Assembly: GCF_007679965.1 (NCBI RefSeq)
Contig: NZ_VEHL01000013.1
Location: 62,001-126,000 of the forward strand
Direction of reading: 5' to 3'
Source: Bordetella genomosp. 13
GTDB taxonomy: Bacteria > Pseudomonadota > Gammaproteobacteria > Burkholderiales > Burkholderiaceae_B
Length of the DNA stretch: 64,000 nt
The notes under the pieces are model-generated. The model saw nothing but the letters and a program-made list of their open reading frames with translations. It ran no database searches and had not been told where the DNA came from. This document shows, piece by piece, positions 44,292 to 53,884 of this stretch. Made by a program: the position numbers and the translations under genes. Position 1 is the stretch's first letter. Every line of letters begins with the position of its first letter.

Positions 44292-45257
44292 TCAGGCGCG
44301 GGCTTCCTGGAAGCGTCCGTAGGACATGACGCGCTGCACGCGCTGCTCGATGAGCTGGTCGGCCGTCATGCCCTGCAGCTGGCGCAGCGAGTCGCCCAGC
44401 GCGCGGCGCAGCAGGCGCGCCATGACGCGCGGATCGCGGTGGGCGCCGCCGATGGGCTCGTTGACCACGCGGTCGATCAGCTCCAGGTCTTTCAGGCGCG
44501 GCGCGGTGATGGCCAGCGCCTCGGCGGCGTCGGGCGCCTTGTCGGCGCTGCGCCACAGGATGGACGCGCAGCCCTCGGGCGAGATCACCGAATACGTGGC
44601 GTACTGCAGCATCAGCACGGCGTTGCCGACCGCGATGGCCAGCGCGCCGCCCGAACCGCCTTCGCCGATGATGGTGCAGATCACCGGCACCTTCAGTTCG
44701 GCCATGGCGTACAGGTTGTGGCCGATGGCCTCGGACTGGCCGCGCTCTTCGGCGCCGATGCCGGGATAGGCGCCCGGCGTGTCGACGAAGGTGAACACGG
44801 GCATCTGGAACTTCTCGGCCAGGCGCATCAGGCGCAGGGCCTTGCGATAGCCCTCGGGACGCGGCATGCCGAAGTTGCGCGCGGCGCGCTCCTTGGTGTC
44901 GCGGCCCTTCTGGTGGCCGATGACCATGCATGGCGCGCCGTTGAAGCGCGCCATGCCGCCGACGATGGACTGGTCGTCGGCATACATGCGGTCGCCGTGC
45001 AGCTCGTGGAAATCGGTGAAGATCTCGCGCACGTAGTCCAGCGTGTAGGGACGCTGGGGGTGGCGGGCGACCAGGGCGGTCTGCCACGGCGTCAGCTTGC
45101 CGTAGATTTCCTTGGCAAGCGTCTGGCTTTTCTGCTGCAGGCGGCCGATCTCGTCGGAGATGTCGACGGCGGAGTCGGCCTGCACGTAGCGCAGCTGCTC
45201 GATCTTGTTCTCAAGCTCGGCCAGCGGTTGTTCGAATTCAAGGAAGGTATTGCGCAT
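44292..45257 (-). CDS. accA: acetyl-CoA carboxylase carboxyltransferase subunit alpha
   Basis: AccA of 321 residues, the standard length. With AccD it transfers carboxyl from biotin to acetyl-CoA, giving malonyl-CoA for fatty acid synthesis. Seen: FLEFEQPLAELENKIEQL, ARHPQRPYTLDYV, MVIGHQKGRDTKE, FVDTPGAYPGIGAEERGQ, GEGGSGGALAIAVGN and ISPEGCASILWR. It lies between the glycosylase and tilS genes in a minus-strand run of housekeeping genes. Confidence 0.98.
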   Translation of the reverse strand: MRNTFLEFEQPLAELENKIEQLRYVQADSAVDISDEIGRLQQKSQTLAKEIYGKLTPWQTALVARHPQRPYTLDYVREIFTDFHELHGDRMYADDQSIVGGMARFNGAPCMVIGHQKGRDTKERAARNFGMPRPEGYRKALRLMRLAEKFQMPVFTFVDTPGAYPGIGAEERGQSEAIGHNLYAMAELKVPVICTIIGEGGSGGALAIAVGNAVLMLQYATYSVISPEGCASILWRSADKAPDAAEALAITAPRLKDLELIDRVVNEPIGGAHRDPRVMARLLRRALGDSLRQLQGMTADQLIEQRVQRVMSYGRFQEARA

Positions 45258-45299
45258 CGATGTGTGTGGTTCCGTTGAAGGGCGCCTGGCGGCCTGGGG

Positions 45300-45935
45300 C
45301 TAGTCCTGGATCGAATCCAGGCTGCGCCACAGATACCAGGTTGCCACGGTACGCCAGGGCTGCCACGCCAGCGAGACCTCGCGGGCCTCGAAGCGCGAGA
45401 CGGGCTCGCCGCTGAAGTAGTGTAACGAGATTGCTTTCAGCAACCCAGGATCGTCCAGGGGCAGGACGTCCGGCCGCTGCAGATTGAAGATCAAAAACAT
45501 CTCCGCTGTCCAGCGTCCGATGCCGCGGATGGCCACCAGCTCGGCGATGACGTCCTCGTCGCCCATGGCCGCCCACTTCTCGGGATGCACCTTGCGCTGG
45601 GCGAAGTGCTCGGCCAGGTCCTGGACGTATTCGGCCTTGCGCTTGGCCAGGCCGGCCTCGCGCAGGCCTTCCAGGCCCAGGCGCTGCACGGACGCGGGCG
45701 TGGGCCGCTTGCCCGCGGCCTCGAGGAAGCGCGTCCAGGCGGCCTGGGCGGCGCTGGTCGAGACCTGCTGGCCCACGATGGCGCGCGCCAGCGTGACGAA
45801 CGGCGTGGCCGCCGGCTTGAGCCAGGTTTCGGGATGCTGCGGGATGATTTTCTTGAGAATGCGGTCGCGTACCAGATGGGCGACGGCCTCTTCCCAGTAA
45901 TCGGGCTTGACGATGGCGGATTCAGCGCTGGACAT
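45300..45935 (-). CDS. AlkA-type DNA-3-methyladenine glycosylase
   Basis: HhH-GPD base-excision glycosylase of 211 residues. The helix-hairpin-helix is LVAIRGIGRWTAEMFLIF (about 134-151), followed by the catalytic Asp in LPLDDPGLLKA (about 161-162). The N-terminal ARAIVGQQVSTSAAQ matches the AlkA/MAG core. It lacks the TATA-box-like N-terminal domain of E. coli AlkA, which is normal for this short class. It removes alkylated bases from DNA. It lies 24 bases after cysS and 42 bases before accA on the same strand. Confidence 0.92.
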   Translation of the reverse strand: MSSAESAIVKPDYWEEAVAHLVRDRILKKIIPQHPETWLKPAATPFVTLARAIVGQQVSTSAAQAAWTRFLEAAGKRPTPASVQRLGLEGLREAGLAKRKAEYVQDLAEHFAQRKVHPEKWAAMGDEDVIAELVAIRGIGRWTAEMFLIFNLQRPDVLPLDDPGLLKAISLHYFSGEPVSRFEAREVSLAWQPWRTVATWYLWRSLDSIQD

Positions 45936-45959
45936 GAAAAATGAAGCTTCCGGGTTCGG

Positions 45960-47423
<1,464 letters not shown>

Positions 47424-47670
47424 GGCGCCCTGTGTCTGTGGCAAATGTATTCTTCGGATGGCGTCGGGATGATCCGCCCCGCGCGGCTGACGCGCCCTGC
47501 CCGGGCAGCGGCGATGCCGGCAATGCCCCGATGGGTACGCTGGTGACCCATCGTCCGGCCACGCAATGCGGGAAACGCAACCGGGGCTAAAATGGCGGTC
47601 GTCAAGTATAGCAAGCGGCCCGGATGCGCGCCCAGAAAGCGCGCCGATGCCGACCACAACGGAACCCATC

Positions 47671-48345
47671 ATGCCGCGTCTACCTCTCGCGCTGCTGCTG
47701 GCGGCGCTCGGCGCCGCCCCCGTCGCCGTCCAGGCGCAAGCCATGGGCGGCGGCCCCGCCGGGCAGCACCACGACCTCACCACGCTGGATCCCTACCCCG
47801 CCGACCGCGGCTGGCAAGGCCTGGCGAACCTGCTGGAGGCCATGCGGCCCGGCACGGACACGCGCCTGGATCCCGCCCCCTCGCAAGTCACCGACCGCAT
47901 CGAACTGCTGCTGGCGCAGGGCGACAATGCCGGCGCGCTGGCCCTGGTCGAAAAGCGCCAGGCCGAGCGCGACCGGCAGGGCGTGCGCGGCACCGACGTG
48001 CAGCTGATGTTCCAGCATGCGCGCGCCCTGGCCGCCCTGGGCCGCACGCAGGAATCGATAGCCGTCTACACTGACATGACCACGCGCTTCCCGGAATTGC
48101 CCGAGCCGTGGAACAACCTGGCAGCCCTGTATGCCGCCCGCGGCGAACTGGACCGTGCGCAAGATGCCCTGAACATGGCGTTGCGCGCCAATCCGGACTA
48201 CGCCGACGCGCGGGCCAACATGGGCGACCTGCAACTTCTGATGGCCCTGCGCACGTATCGGCAGGCTGGCGGCCAAGGCGCCGCCGGCGCCCACGACAAG
48301 GCGCAGGAAATCGAAAATCTGCTGAAGGAAAAACGGCAACAATGA
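47671..48345 (+). CDS. periplasmic tetratricopeptide-repeat protein
   Basis: Protein of 224 residues with a Sec signal peptide (LPLALLLAALGAAPVAVQAQA). TPR-like helical pairs follow: GDNAGALALVEKRQAE, RALAALGRTQESIAVYTDMTTRFPELPEPWNNLAALYAARGELDRAQDALNMALRANPDYADA in consecutive units (about 85-195). The start at 47671 has GGAA upstream and places the signal peptide at the N-terminus. Its stop overlaps the start of the cyclophilin gene (ATGA), so they are translationally coupled and may cooperate in protein folding or export. Exact role unknown. Confidence 0.85.
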   Translation: MPRLPLALLLAALGAAPVAVQAQAMGGGPAGQHHDLTTLDPYPADRGWQGLANLLEAMRPGTDTRLDPAPSQVTDRIELLLAQGDNAGALALVEKRQAERDRQGVRGTDVQLMFQHARALAALGRTQESIAVYTDMTTRFPELPEPWNNLAALYAARGELDRAQDALNMALRANPDYADARANMGDLQLLMALRTYRQAGGQGAAGAHDKAQEIENLLKEKRQQ

Positions 48346-48983
48346 GTTTTCGCCTCCCGCTCTCCCTGCGACGCCTGACGGCGTGCGCGGTCACCATGGC
48401 GGCCCTGCTGCCCGCCGGCGCCGGCGCCCAGCCGGCCGCTTCCTCCCCCTCTACTTCCAAAGGCACATCTCAAATGAGCACGAATCCCCGCGTCAAACTG
48501 GAAACGAACCAAGGCAACATGGTCATCACGCTGGACGCCGAAAAGGCGCCCAAGTCGGTCGAGAACTTCCTGACCTACGTCAAGGAAGGCTTCTACAACG
48601 GCACGATCTTCCATCGCGTGATCGACGGCTTCATGGTCCAGGGCGGCGGCTTCGAGGCCGGCATGAAGCAGAAGCCCACGCACGCCCCCATCGAGAACGA
48701 GGCCAACAACGGCCTGAAGAACGACAAGTACACCCTGGCCATGGCCCGCACCAGCGATCCGCACTCGGCCACCGCCCAGTTCTTCATCAACGTCGCCAAC
48801 AACGACTTCCTGAACTTCACGGCGCCCACGCCCAACGGCTGGGGCTACGCGGTGTTCGGCAAGGTCACCGAAGGCACCGAAGTGGTCGACAAGATCAAGG
48901 GCGTGAAGACGGGCAACAGCGGCTTCCACCAGAACGTGCCGGCCGAGGACGTCGTCATCACCAAGGCTGAGATCCTTGAATAA
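48342..48983 (+). CDS. ppiB: cyclophilin-type peptidyl-prolyl isomerase with two possible starts
   Basis: Cyclophilin of 213 residues from the ATG at 48342. The first 34 residues form a Sec signal peptide (RRLTACAVTMAALLPAGAGA) and a Ser/Pro/Thr-rich linker. The rest (from residue 45) is a complete PpiB-like domain: NFLTYVKEGFYNGTIFHRVIDG, MVQGGGFEAGMKQK, AMARTSDPHSATAQFFINV, FLNFTAP and GWGYAVFGKV. An internal ATG at 48475, preceded by AAAGG, would give a cytoplasmic PpiB of normal length. Thus one gene might supply both periplasmic and cytoplasmic isomerases, or a ppiA signal region has become joined to ppiB. It overlaps both neighbours. Confidence 0.92.
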   Translation: MSFRLPLSLRRLTACAVTMAALLPAGAGAQPAASSPSTSKGTSQMSTNPRVKLETNQGNMVITLDAEKAPKSVENFLTYVKEGFYNGTIFHRVIDGFMVQGGGFEAGMKQKPTHAPIENEANNGLKNDKYTLAMARTSDPHSATAQFFINVANNDFLNFTAPTPNGWGYAVFGKVTEGTEVVDKIKGVKTGNSGFHQNVPAEDVVITKAEILE

Positions 48984-49755
48984 TCTGGTGCTGCCGCGGG
49001 GGCCGGTCTGGCTGGCCTCCGACGTGCACCTGGGGCCCGCCACGCCCGCCACGCAAGAGGCCTTCCTGGCCTTCCTGCAGGCGGCGGCCGACGAGGCGGC
49101 CGCCCTGCTGCTGCCGGGCGACCTGTTCGACGCCTGGATCGGCGACGACGTGATCCGCGCCGCGCCGCCCTGGCTGGCGCAGGCCCTGGAGGGCCTGCGG
49201 GCCGCGGCGGCCCGTGTGCCGCTGTACCTGGGCCGCGGCAACCGCGACTTCCTCATCGGCGCCGAACTGGCGCAGGTGGTGGGCGCGCAGCTGCTGCCCG
49301 ACCCCGCGCTGCTGGAAACCGAATTCGGCCGCGTGCTGCTGAGCCACGGCGACGAGTACTGTACGGACGATGCGGCCTACCAGCAGTTCCGCGCCATGGT
49401 GCGCGATCCGCAGTGGCAGGCCCAGTTCCTGGCCAAGCCCATTCCCGAACGCCTGCAGATGGCCCAGCAGGCGCGCGGCGAAAGCATGGCGGCCAACCAG
49501 GCCAAGACCATGGAGATCATGGACGTGAATCCGGGCGCGGTCGAGGCCGCCTTCCGCGACGCGGACGTGGCCTACATGGTGCACGGCCACACGCACCGCC
49601 CCGACCGCCACGTGCTGATGGTCGACGGCAGGAAGCGCGAGCGCTGGGTGCTGCCCGACTGGGACTGCGACCACGGCGCGCCGCGCGGCGGCTGGCTGGT
49701 CATCGACCAGGACGGTCCGCAGTTCTACGACCTGGGCGACGAATCGGCGGATTGA
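48976..49755 (+). CDS. lpxH: UDP-2,3-diacylglucosamine diphosphatase
   Basis: Calcineurin-like metallophosphoesterase of 259 residues, acting in lipid A synthesis at the inner membrane: UDP-2,3-diacylglucosamine to lipid X plus UMP. Metal-binding motifs are LASDVHLGP, LPGDLFDAWIGDD, LGRGNRDFLIG, LLSHGDEYC and YMVHGHTHRP. The start is a TTG at 48976 overlapping the cyclophilin gene by 8 bases; a GTG at 48988 is possible. It ends the TPR-cyclophilin-lpxH operon with a strong terminator. Confidence 0.95.
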   Translation: MNNLVLPRGPVWLASDVHLGPATPATQEAFLAFLQAAADEAAALLLPGDLFDAWIGDDVIRAAPPWLAQALEGLRAAAARVPLYLGRGNRDFLIGAELAQVVGAQLLPDPALLETEFGRVLLSHGDEYCTDDAAYQQFRAMVRDPQWQAQFLAKPIPERLQMAQQARGESMAANQAKTMEIMDVNPGAVEAAFRDADVAYMVHGHTHRPDRHVLMVDGRKRERWVLPDWDCDHGAPRGGWLVIDQDGPQFYDLGDESAD

Positions 49756-49806
49756 ACGCCCCGGCGCTGCCGCCCGACGGCGCGACGCACCGGCTCTGCA
49801 TGCACA

Positions 49807-49842
49807 ACGGCGGCGGCCCCATCAGGTGCCGCCGCCGTTTTT
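49807..49842 (+). terminator. rho-independent terminator of lpxH
   Basis: ACGGCGGCGG (49807-49816) and CCGCCGCCGT (49829-49838) form a perfect 10-bp stem with a 12-base loop, followed by TTTTT. It lies 52 bases past the stop. Confidence 0.95.
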
Positions 49843-49908
49843 CGCCGTGCTTGCTTCGCCCGGATCCGCCCGGCTCTCAGGCTGGATCGGTCCGGGTTTT
49901 CCGTCCGA

Positions 49909-50883
49909 TCAGTCCAGCTTGATGTTCGCGGCCGCGGCCACGTCCTTCCACTTGGCGATCTCGGAACCCATCACCGTCCTGAACTGGTCGGGCGTATTGC
50001 CCACCACCGTGCCGCCCAGCTCTTTGAAGCGCTGTTGCAGCTCGGGGTCCTTCAGGGCCTCGACCGCGGCCTTCTGGATCCTGTCGGTCAGGTCGGCCGG
50101 CATGCCCTTGGGGCCGAGCAGGCCGTTCCAGGCCGACACGTCGTAGCTGCCGATGCCGGCCTCGACGAAGGTGGGCACGTCGGGAATCTCGGGCAGGCGC
50201 TGCGACGACGCCACCGCCAGGGCGCGCAGGCGGCCCGACTTGATGAACGGCAGCGACGAGGGCAGCGGCTCCCAGATCATCGAGACCTGGCGCCCGATCA
50301 CGTCATTGAAAGCCGGGCCCGCGCCCTTGTAGGCCACGTGCAGGATCTCCGCGCCGCTGTTCTTCTTGAACAGCTCCATGGCCAGGTTGCCCAGCGTGCC
50401 CGCGCCCGACGAGGCATAGGTGTACTGCGTGGGATGGGCCCTGGAATCGGCGACCAGGTCGGCCAGCGTGGCGGCCTTCACGTCGTCGTTGACGCTGAGC
50501 ACGCCCGGCACCGACACGATCTGCGTGATCGGCGTGAAATCCGCCAGGGCGTCGTAGGGCAGCTTGGCGTAGATGGCCGGGTTGGCGGCGTGCGTGCTGG
50601 ACGAGGCCAGCAGCAGCGTATGGCCGTCGGGCTTGGCCTCGGCCACGAAGCGCGAGCCGATCACGCCGGCGGCGCCGGCCTTGTTCTCGACCACGACGTT
50701 GCCGTCCAGCTTCTGCCCCAGCTTCTGCGCGAACAGTCGGCCCACGATGTCGGCGGTGCCCCCGGGCGCGAAGGGGATGATCAGGCGGATGGGCTCGGAC
50801 GGGAAGTCCTTGGCCACGGCGGCGGGCGTCGCGCCGAACAGGGTGCCGGCGGCGGCCAGGGCCGCGAGGGAACGCTTGAACAT
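49909..50883 (-). CDS. Bug-family TTT substrate-binding protein
   Basis: Periplasmic receptor of 324 residues with signal peptide SLAALAAAGTLFGATPAAVA. Hallmarks: IRLIIPFAPGGTADIVGRL, NVVVENKAGAAGVIGSRFVA, TYASSGAGTLGNLAMELF, VAYKGAGPAFNDVIGRQVSMIW and AWNGLLGPKGMPADL. It follows the alpha/beta hydrolase gene after 51 bases on the same strand, with GGAGATAC before the start, so the two probably form an operon opposite a LysR gene. Ligand unknown; hydrolase context suggests an ester or its product. Confidence 0.93.
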   Translation of the reverse strand: MFKRSLAALAAAGTLFGATPAAVAKDFPSEPIRLIIPFAPGGTADIVGRLFAQKLGQKLDGNVVVENKAGAAGVIGSRFVAEAKPDGHTLLLASSSTHAANPAIYAKLPYDALADFTPITQIVSVPGVLSVNDDVKAATLADLVADSRAHPTQYTYASSGAGTLGNLAMELFKKNSGAEILHVAYKGAGPAFNDVIGRQVSMIWEPLPSSLPFIKSGRLRALAVASSQRLPEIPDVPTFVEAGIGSYDVSAWNGLLGPKGMPADLTDRIQKAAVEALKDPELQQRFKELGGTVVGNTPDQFRTVMGSEIAKWKDVAAAANIKLD

Positions 50884-50934
50884 TTCTGTGTATCTCCTGT
50901 GTGCGTGCTGTGTTCTGAAGAGTTGGATGGCGGG

Positions 50935-51912
50935 CTATCGCAGCGCCCGGGATAGCCACGCGACGACCAGCGCCAGCACCTGGTCGCTGTTGCGGTCCAG
51001 CATGCAGGCATGGCTGTTGCCGTGCAGGCCGGCGGCGGGCAGATCCAAGACCGTCACGCGCGCGCCGCGCTGCCATAGCGCGTCGACGTGCCGATCCACG
51101 GATTGCCGGTAGGTGCGCCACAAGGGGCTCTGGTCCAGGTAGTCGCCCCACACCATCAGCTGGGGAACATCCACCGGCGTGCCCTGGGCGTCGGCGGGCA
51201 TGCCGGTGGGCTCGACCGCCACGACCGCGCGCACCTGGCCGGGATGGCGCTGCAGCGCATGCGCGGCGTGGCCGCCGCCCTGGCTGTGCCCCAGCACGAT
51301 GCAAGGGCCCACGGCCGCGATCATCTCGTCATAGGCGGCCAGCGCCATCTCGCCGTGGTCGAGCCAGCGCGGCACGAACTGGCACGCGAAGCGATCGAAA
51401 TGCGCGACGGGAAACTGCGTGCCGGCATGCGCCCTGCCCGGCAGGCCCGAGGCGATGTCCAGCCCGGCGGGCGAAGCGTCGTGCTCACGCGCGGGTCCGA
51501 GCCGGAACACCTGCCACGCGTCCTGGTGGCTGCGGAAGATGGGCGCCGACGGATAGACCTGGGGATACATGCCCCACGAGGCGCGGCCGCGCTCGGGCGC
51601 GTCGCACACCCATACGTCGAAGCCGGCCGCCAGCAGCCCCCACAGCCAACCGGACCGGCCGTCCGGCGTGGCCTCCCACTGGGCGCCCGTCATGCCTCCG
51701 CCATGCCACAGCAGGATGGGCAGGGGAAAACGCGGCTGCGCCAGGGCGTAATGCATCGCGTACATCTGGCCTGCGGTGTAGGTGCCGTTCATGTCGAGCG
51801 CCCGCGGCGTGCCGTCGGCCACGGCGCGATGCGCGATGGGCAGGCCCTGCACGCGCGTGGGGGCGCCACCGAAGAAATGCGAACGGATGCTGCGTAGGGA
51901 GACGTTGGACAT
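50935..51912 (-). CDS. alpha/beta hydrolase, putative esterase
   Basis: Alpha/beta-hydrolase of 325 residues. The nucleophile elbow is GHSQGGGHAAHAL, with the oxyanion-region motif LWHGGGMTGAQWE, and a candidate catalytic His in HGNSHACMLDRNSDQV near the C-terminus. PAERGRASWGMYPQ-like loops suggest a branch found beside Bug receptors. No signal peptide is evident from the ATG at 51912. It is first gene of the hydrolase-Bug operon and diverges from a LysR gene across a perfect T-N11-A palindrome, so that regulator probably controls it. Substrate unknown. Confidence 0.88.
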   Translation of the reverse strand: MSNVSLRSIRSHFFGGAPTRVQGLPIAHRAVADGTPRALDMNGTYTAGQMYAMHYALAQPRFPLPILLWHGGGMTGAQWEATPDGRSGWLWGLLAAGFDVWVCDAPERGRASWGMYPQVYPSAPIFRSHQDAWQVFRLGPAREHDASPAGLDIASGLPGRAHAGTQFPVAHFDRFACQFVPRWLDHGEMALAAYDEMIAAVGPCIVLGHSQGGGHAAHALQRHPGQVRAVVAVEPTGMPADAQGTPVDVPQLMVWGDYLDQSPLWRTYRQSVDRHVDALWQRGARVTVLDLPAAGLHGNSHACMLDRNSDQVLALVVAWLSRALR

Positions 51913-51985
51913 GGTGCGGTCGGCTCGATTGCGGCGCAGTGTAGCCATGTCGGCAGCGCTTTTTCCGCATCGGATGCGTTAATCT

Positions 51986-52000
51986 GTGCCGATTCGGCAC
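51986..52000. promoter_or_regulatory. LysR-type operator (perfect T-N11-A palindrome)
   Basis: GTGCCGA-T-TCGGCAC is a perfect 7-bp inverted repeat with a single central base and contains T-N11-A at 51987-51999. It lies 27 bases before the lysR start at 52027 and 74 bases from the divergent hydrolase start. Confidence 0.65.
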
Positions 52001-52026
52001 TTGTCCGCCAACAGGCCACGCCCGCC

Positions 52027-52983
52027 ATGGACCCCTCGAACGACCTCGACCTTGCCTTGCTGCGCGACCTGCTGGCCCTGGGCCAGGCGGGCACCCTGAG
52101 CCGCGCCGCGCAATTGCGCGGCATCACGCATCCCGCATTCGGCCGGCGTATCCGGGCCCTGGAGGCGTGGGCCGGCGCGCCGCTGGCCGAGCGCGGCGCG
52201 CGCCGCAGCCCGCTGACCGACGAAGGCCGCACGCTGGCCGCGGCGGCCCGCCAGATCGAGGCCATCCTGCGCAACACACGTGCCGTTCTGGCACATTCGC
52301 CCGACCAGGCCCTGCACACCATCACCATCGCGGCCGGCCGCACGCTGTCGCATACGCTGCTGCCGCGGCTGATCTCCGACGTGCGCGCCACGTACGGCGA
52401 CGCGATCTGGAAAGTGAAGACCACCAGCCTGCGGCCCGGGCTGGAGATGCTGCGCGAGCGCCAGGCCGATTTCATGCTGGGCCACGCGCCCGAGGGCGCG
52501 GTGCCACCCGACATGGAAGACCTGCTGTCCTGCTCGGTGGGACGCGATGCGCTGGTCGCGGTATCGGCCCCGCTGGTGTCCGGCTATCCGAAGCACGCCA
52601 TTCCGCGCAGCCCGTCGCAGCCCAGGGTGCCCTATCTGGCCTATGCGCCCGGCATGGCGCTGGGCGCCATCCTGGACGGCGCGCTGGCGGCGTCGGGATG
52701 CCGCGGGCAGCTGGTCACGCTGTACGAGGCCGACCTGGCCGATTCGCTGCACGCCATGGTGCGCCAGGGCGCGGGGCTGGCCTGGCTGCCGCTGAGCCTG
52801 GTCCGGGAAGACCTGCTGCAGGGCCGCGTGGTGCGGGCCGGCGAGAAGCACGAGGACATCGAGATCGACGTCCGCCTGTATGCGTGCCGCGGAACGCTGG
52901 ACACCGTGCACGCGCGCGGCCTGTGGGAGGCCGTCGTCGGCCTGTACGGCGACGCGCAGGGCGCGCCGGGCGGGACGGGCTGA
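52027..52983 (+). CDS. LysR family transcriptional regulator
   Basis: Regulator of 318 residues. HTH at about 8-68: LALLRDLLALGQAGTLSRAA, LRGITHPAFGRRIRALEAW, then RSPLTDEGRTL. The helix that normally reads QPALS reads HPAFGRR. The effector domain includes ITIAAGRTLSHTLLPRLI and MVRQGAGLAWLPLSLV. It diverges from the hydrolase-Bug operon with an ideal operator between them and converges with uppP. Confidence 0.92.
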   Translation: MDPSNDLDLALLRDLLALGQAGTLSRAAQLRGITHPAFGRRIRALEAWAGAPLAERGARRSPLTDEGRTLAAAARQIEAILRNTRAVLAHSPDQALHTITIAAGRTLSHTLLPRLISDVRATYGDAIWKVKTTSLRPGLEMLRERQADFMLGHAPEGAVPPDMEDLLSCSVGRDALVAVSAPLVSGYPKHAIPRSPSQPRVPYLAYAPGMALGAILDGALAASGCRGQLVTLYEADLADSLHAMVRQGAGLAWLPLSLVREDLLQGRVVRAGEKHEDIEIDVRLYACRGTLDTVHARGLWEAVVGLYGDAQGAPGGTG

Positions 52984-52999
52984 GCGCCCGCGCCGGCAC

Positions 53000-53860
53000 T
53001 CAGAACAGCAGGACCACCGCCACCAGGATGCCCAGCGCGATGCGGTACCAGGCGAAGACGCGGTAGGTGTGGTTGGCCACGAAGCGCAGCACGGCGCGCA
53101 CGATCAGCAGGGCGCTGAGAAAGGCCGCCACGAAGCCCACGGCGATGCCGGAGAGATCCTGCGAGGTCAGCAGGCCGATGTTGCGGTACATGTCGTAGAC
53201 CGCGGCGGCCAGCATGGTGGGCATGGCCAGGAAGAACGAGAACTCGGTGGCCGTCTTGCGCTGGATGCCGGCCATCATGCCGCCGATGATGGTGGCGCCC
53301 GACCGCGACGTGCCGGGAATCATGGCCAGGCACTGCCCCACGCCCACGGCCAGCGCCTGCTTCCAGGTGATCTGTTCCAGCGTATGCGCGGTGGCCCGCT
53401 CGTCGGAGGCCGTATCGTCGGCCGCGCCGGGCTTGTCGCCCGGCGTGTGGTGCGTGCGGCGCTCGACCCACAGCATGATCAGGCCGCCCAGCACCAGCGT
53501 CACCGACACCACTTCGGGCGCGTAGAACAACCGCTTGATGGCCGAGATGAAGATGGCGCCGACCACCGCCGCCGGCAGGAAGGCGATCAGCAGGTTGCGG
53601 GTGAAGGCCACTTCCTGGCGCTCGCCGCGCAGCGTGCCCGAGATGAGCTGCCACAGGCGGGCGCGGAAGATCCACATGACGGCCAGGATGGACCCCAGCT
53701 GGATGACGACCTCGAACACCTTGCCCGAGCTGGACTCGAAGTGGATCCAGTCGCCGAAGAGGATGAGGTGCCCGGTGCTGGACACCGGAATGAATTCGGT
53801 CAGGCCCTCGAGGATGCCGAGGAAGAAAGCCTTGAGCAGATAGAGCGTACCGTCAGACAT
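53000..53860 (-). CDS. uppP: undecaprenyl-diphosphatase
   Basis: Inner-membrane enzyme of 286 residues that recycles undecaprenyl pyrophosphate to the monophosphate carrier for peptidoglycan and O-antigen; also linked to bacitracin tolerance. Active-site motifs are EGLTEFIPVSSTGH and MIPGTSRSGATIIGG. Hydrophobic spans cover most of the protein, with one charged cytoplasmic loop (THHTPGDKPGAADDTASDER) longer than in E. coli. It lies 24 bases after the TerC-like gene on the same strand. Confidence 0.97.
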   Translation of the reverse strand: MSDGTLYLLKAFFLGILEGLTEFIPVSSTGHLILFGDWIHFESSSGKVFEVVIQLGSILAVMWIFRARLWQLISGTLRGERQEVAFTRNLLIAFLPAAVVGAIFISAIKRLFYAPEVVSVTLVLGGLIMLWVERRTHHTPGDKPGAADDTASDERATAHTLEQITWKQALAVGVGQCLAMIPGTSRSGATIIGGMMAGIQRKTATEFSFFLAMPTMLAAAVYDMYRNIGLLTSQDLSGIAVGFVAAFLSALLIVRAVLRFVANHTYRVFAWYRIALGILVAVVLLF

Positions 53861-53884
53861 GTAGTGATGGAGTGACCGATGAGG

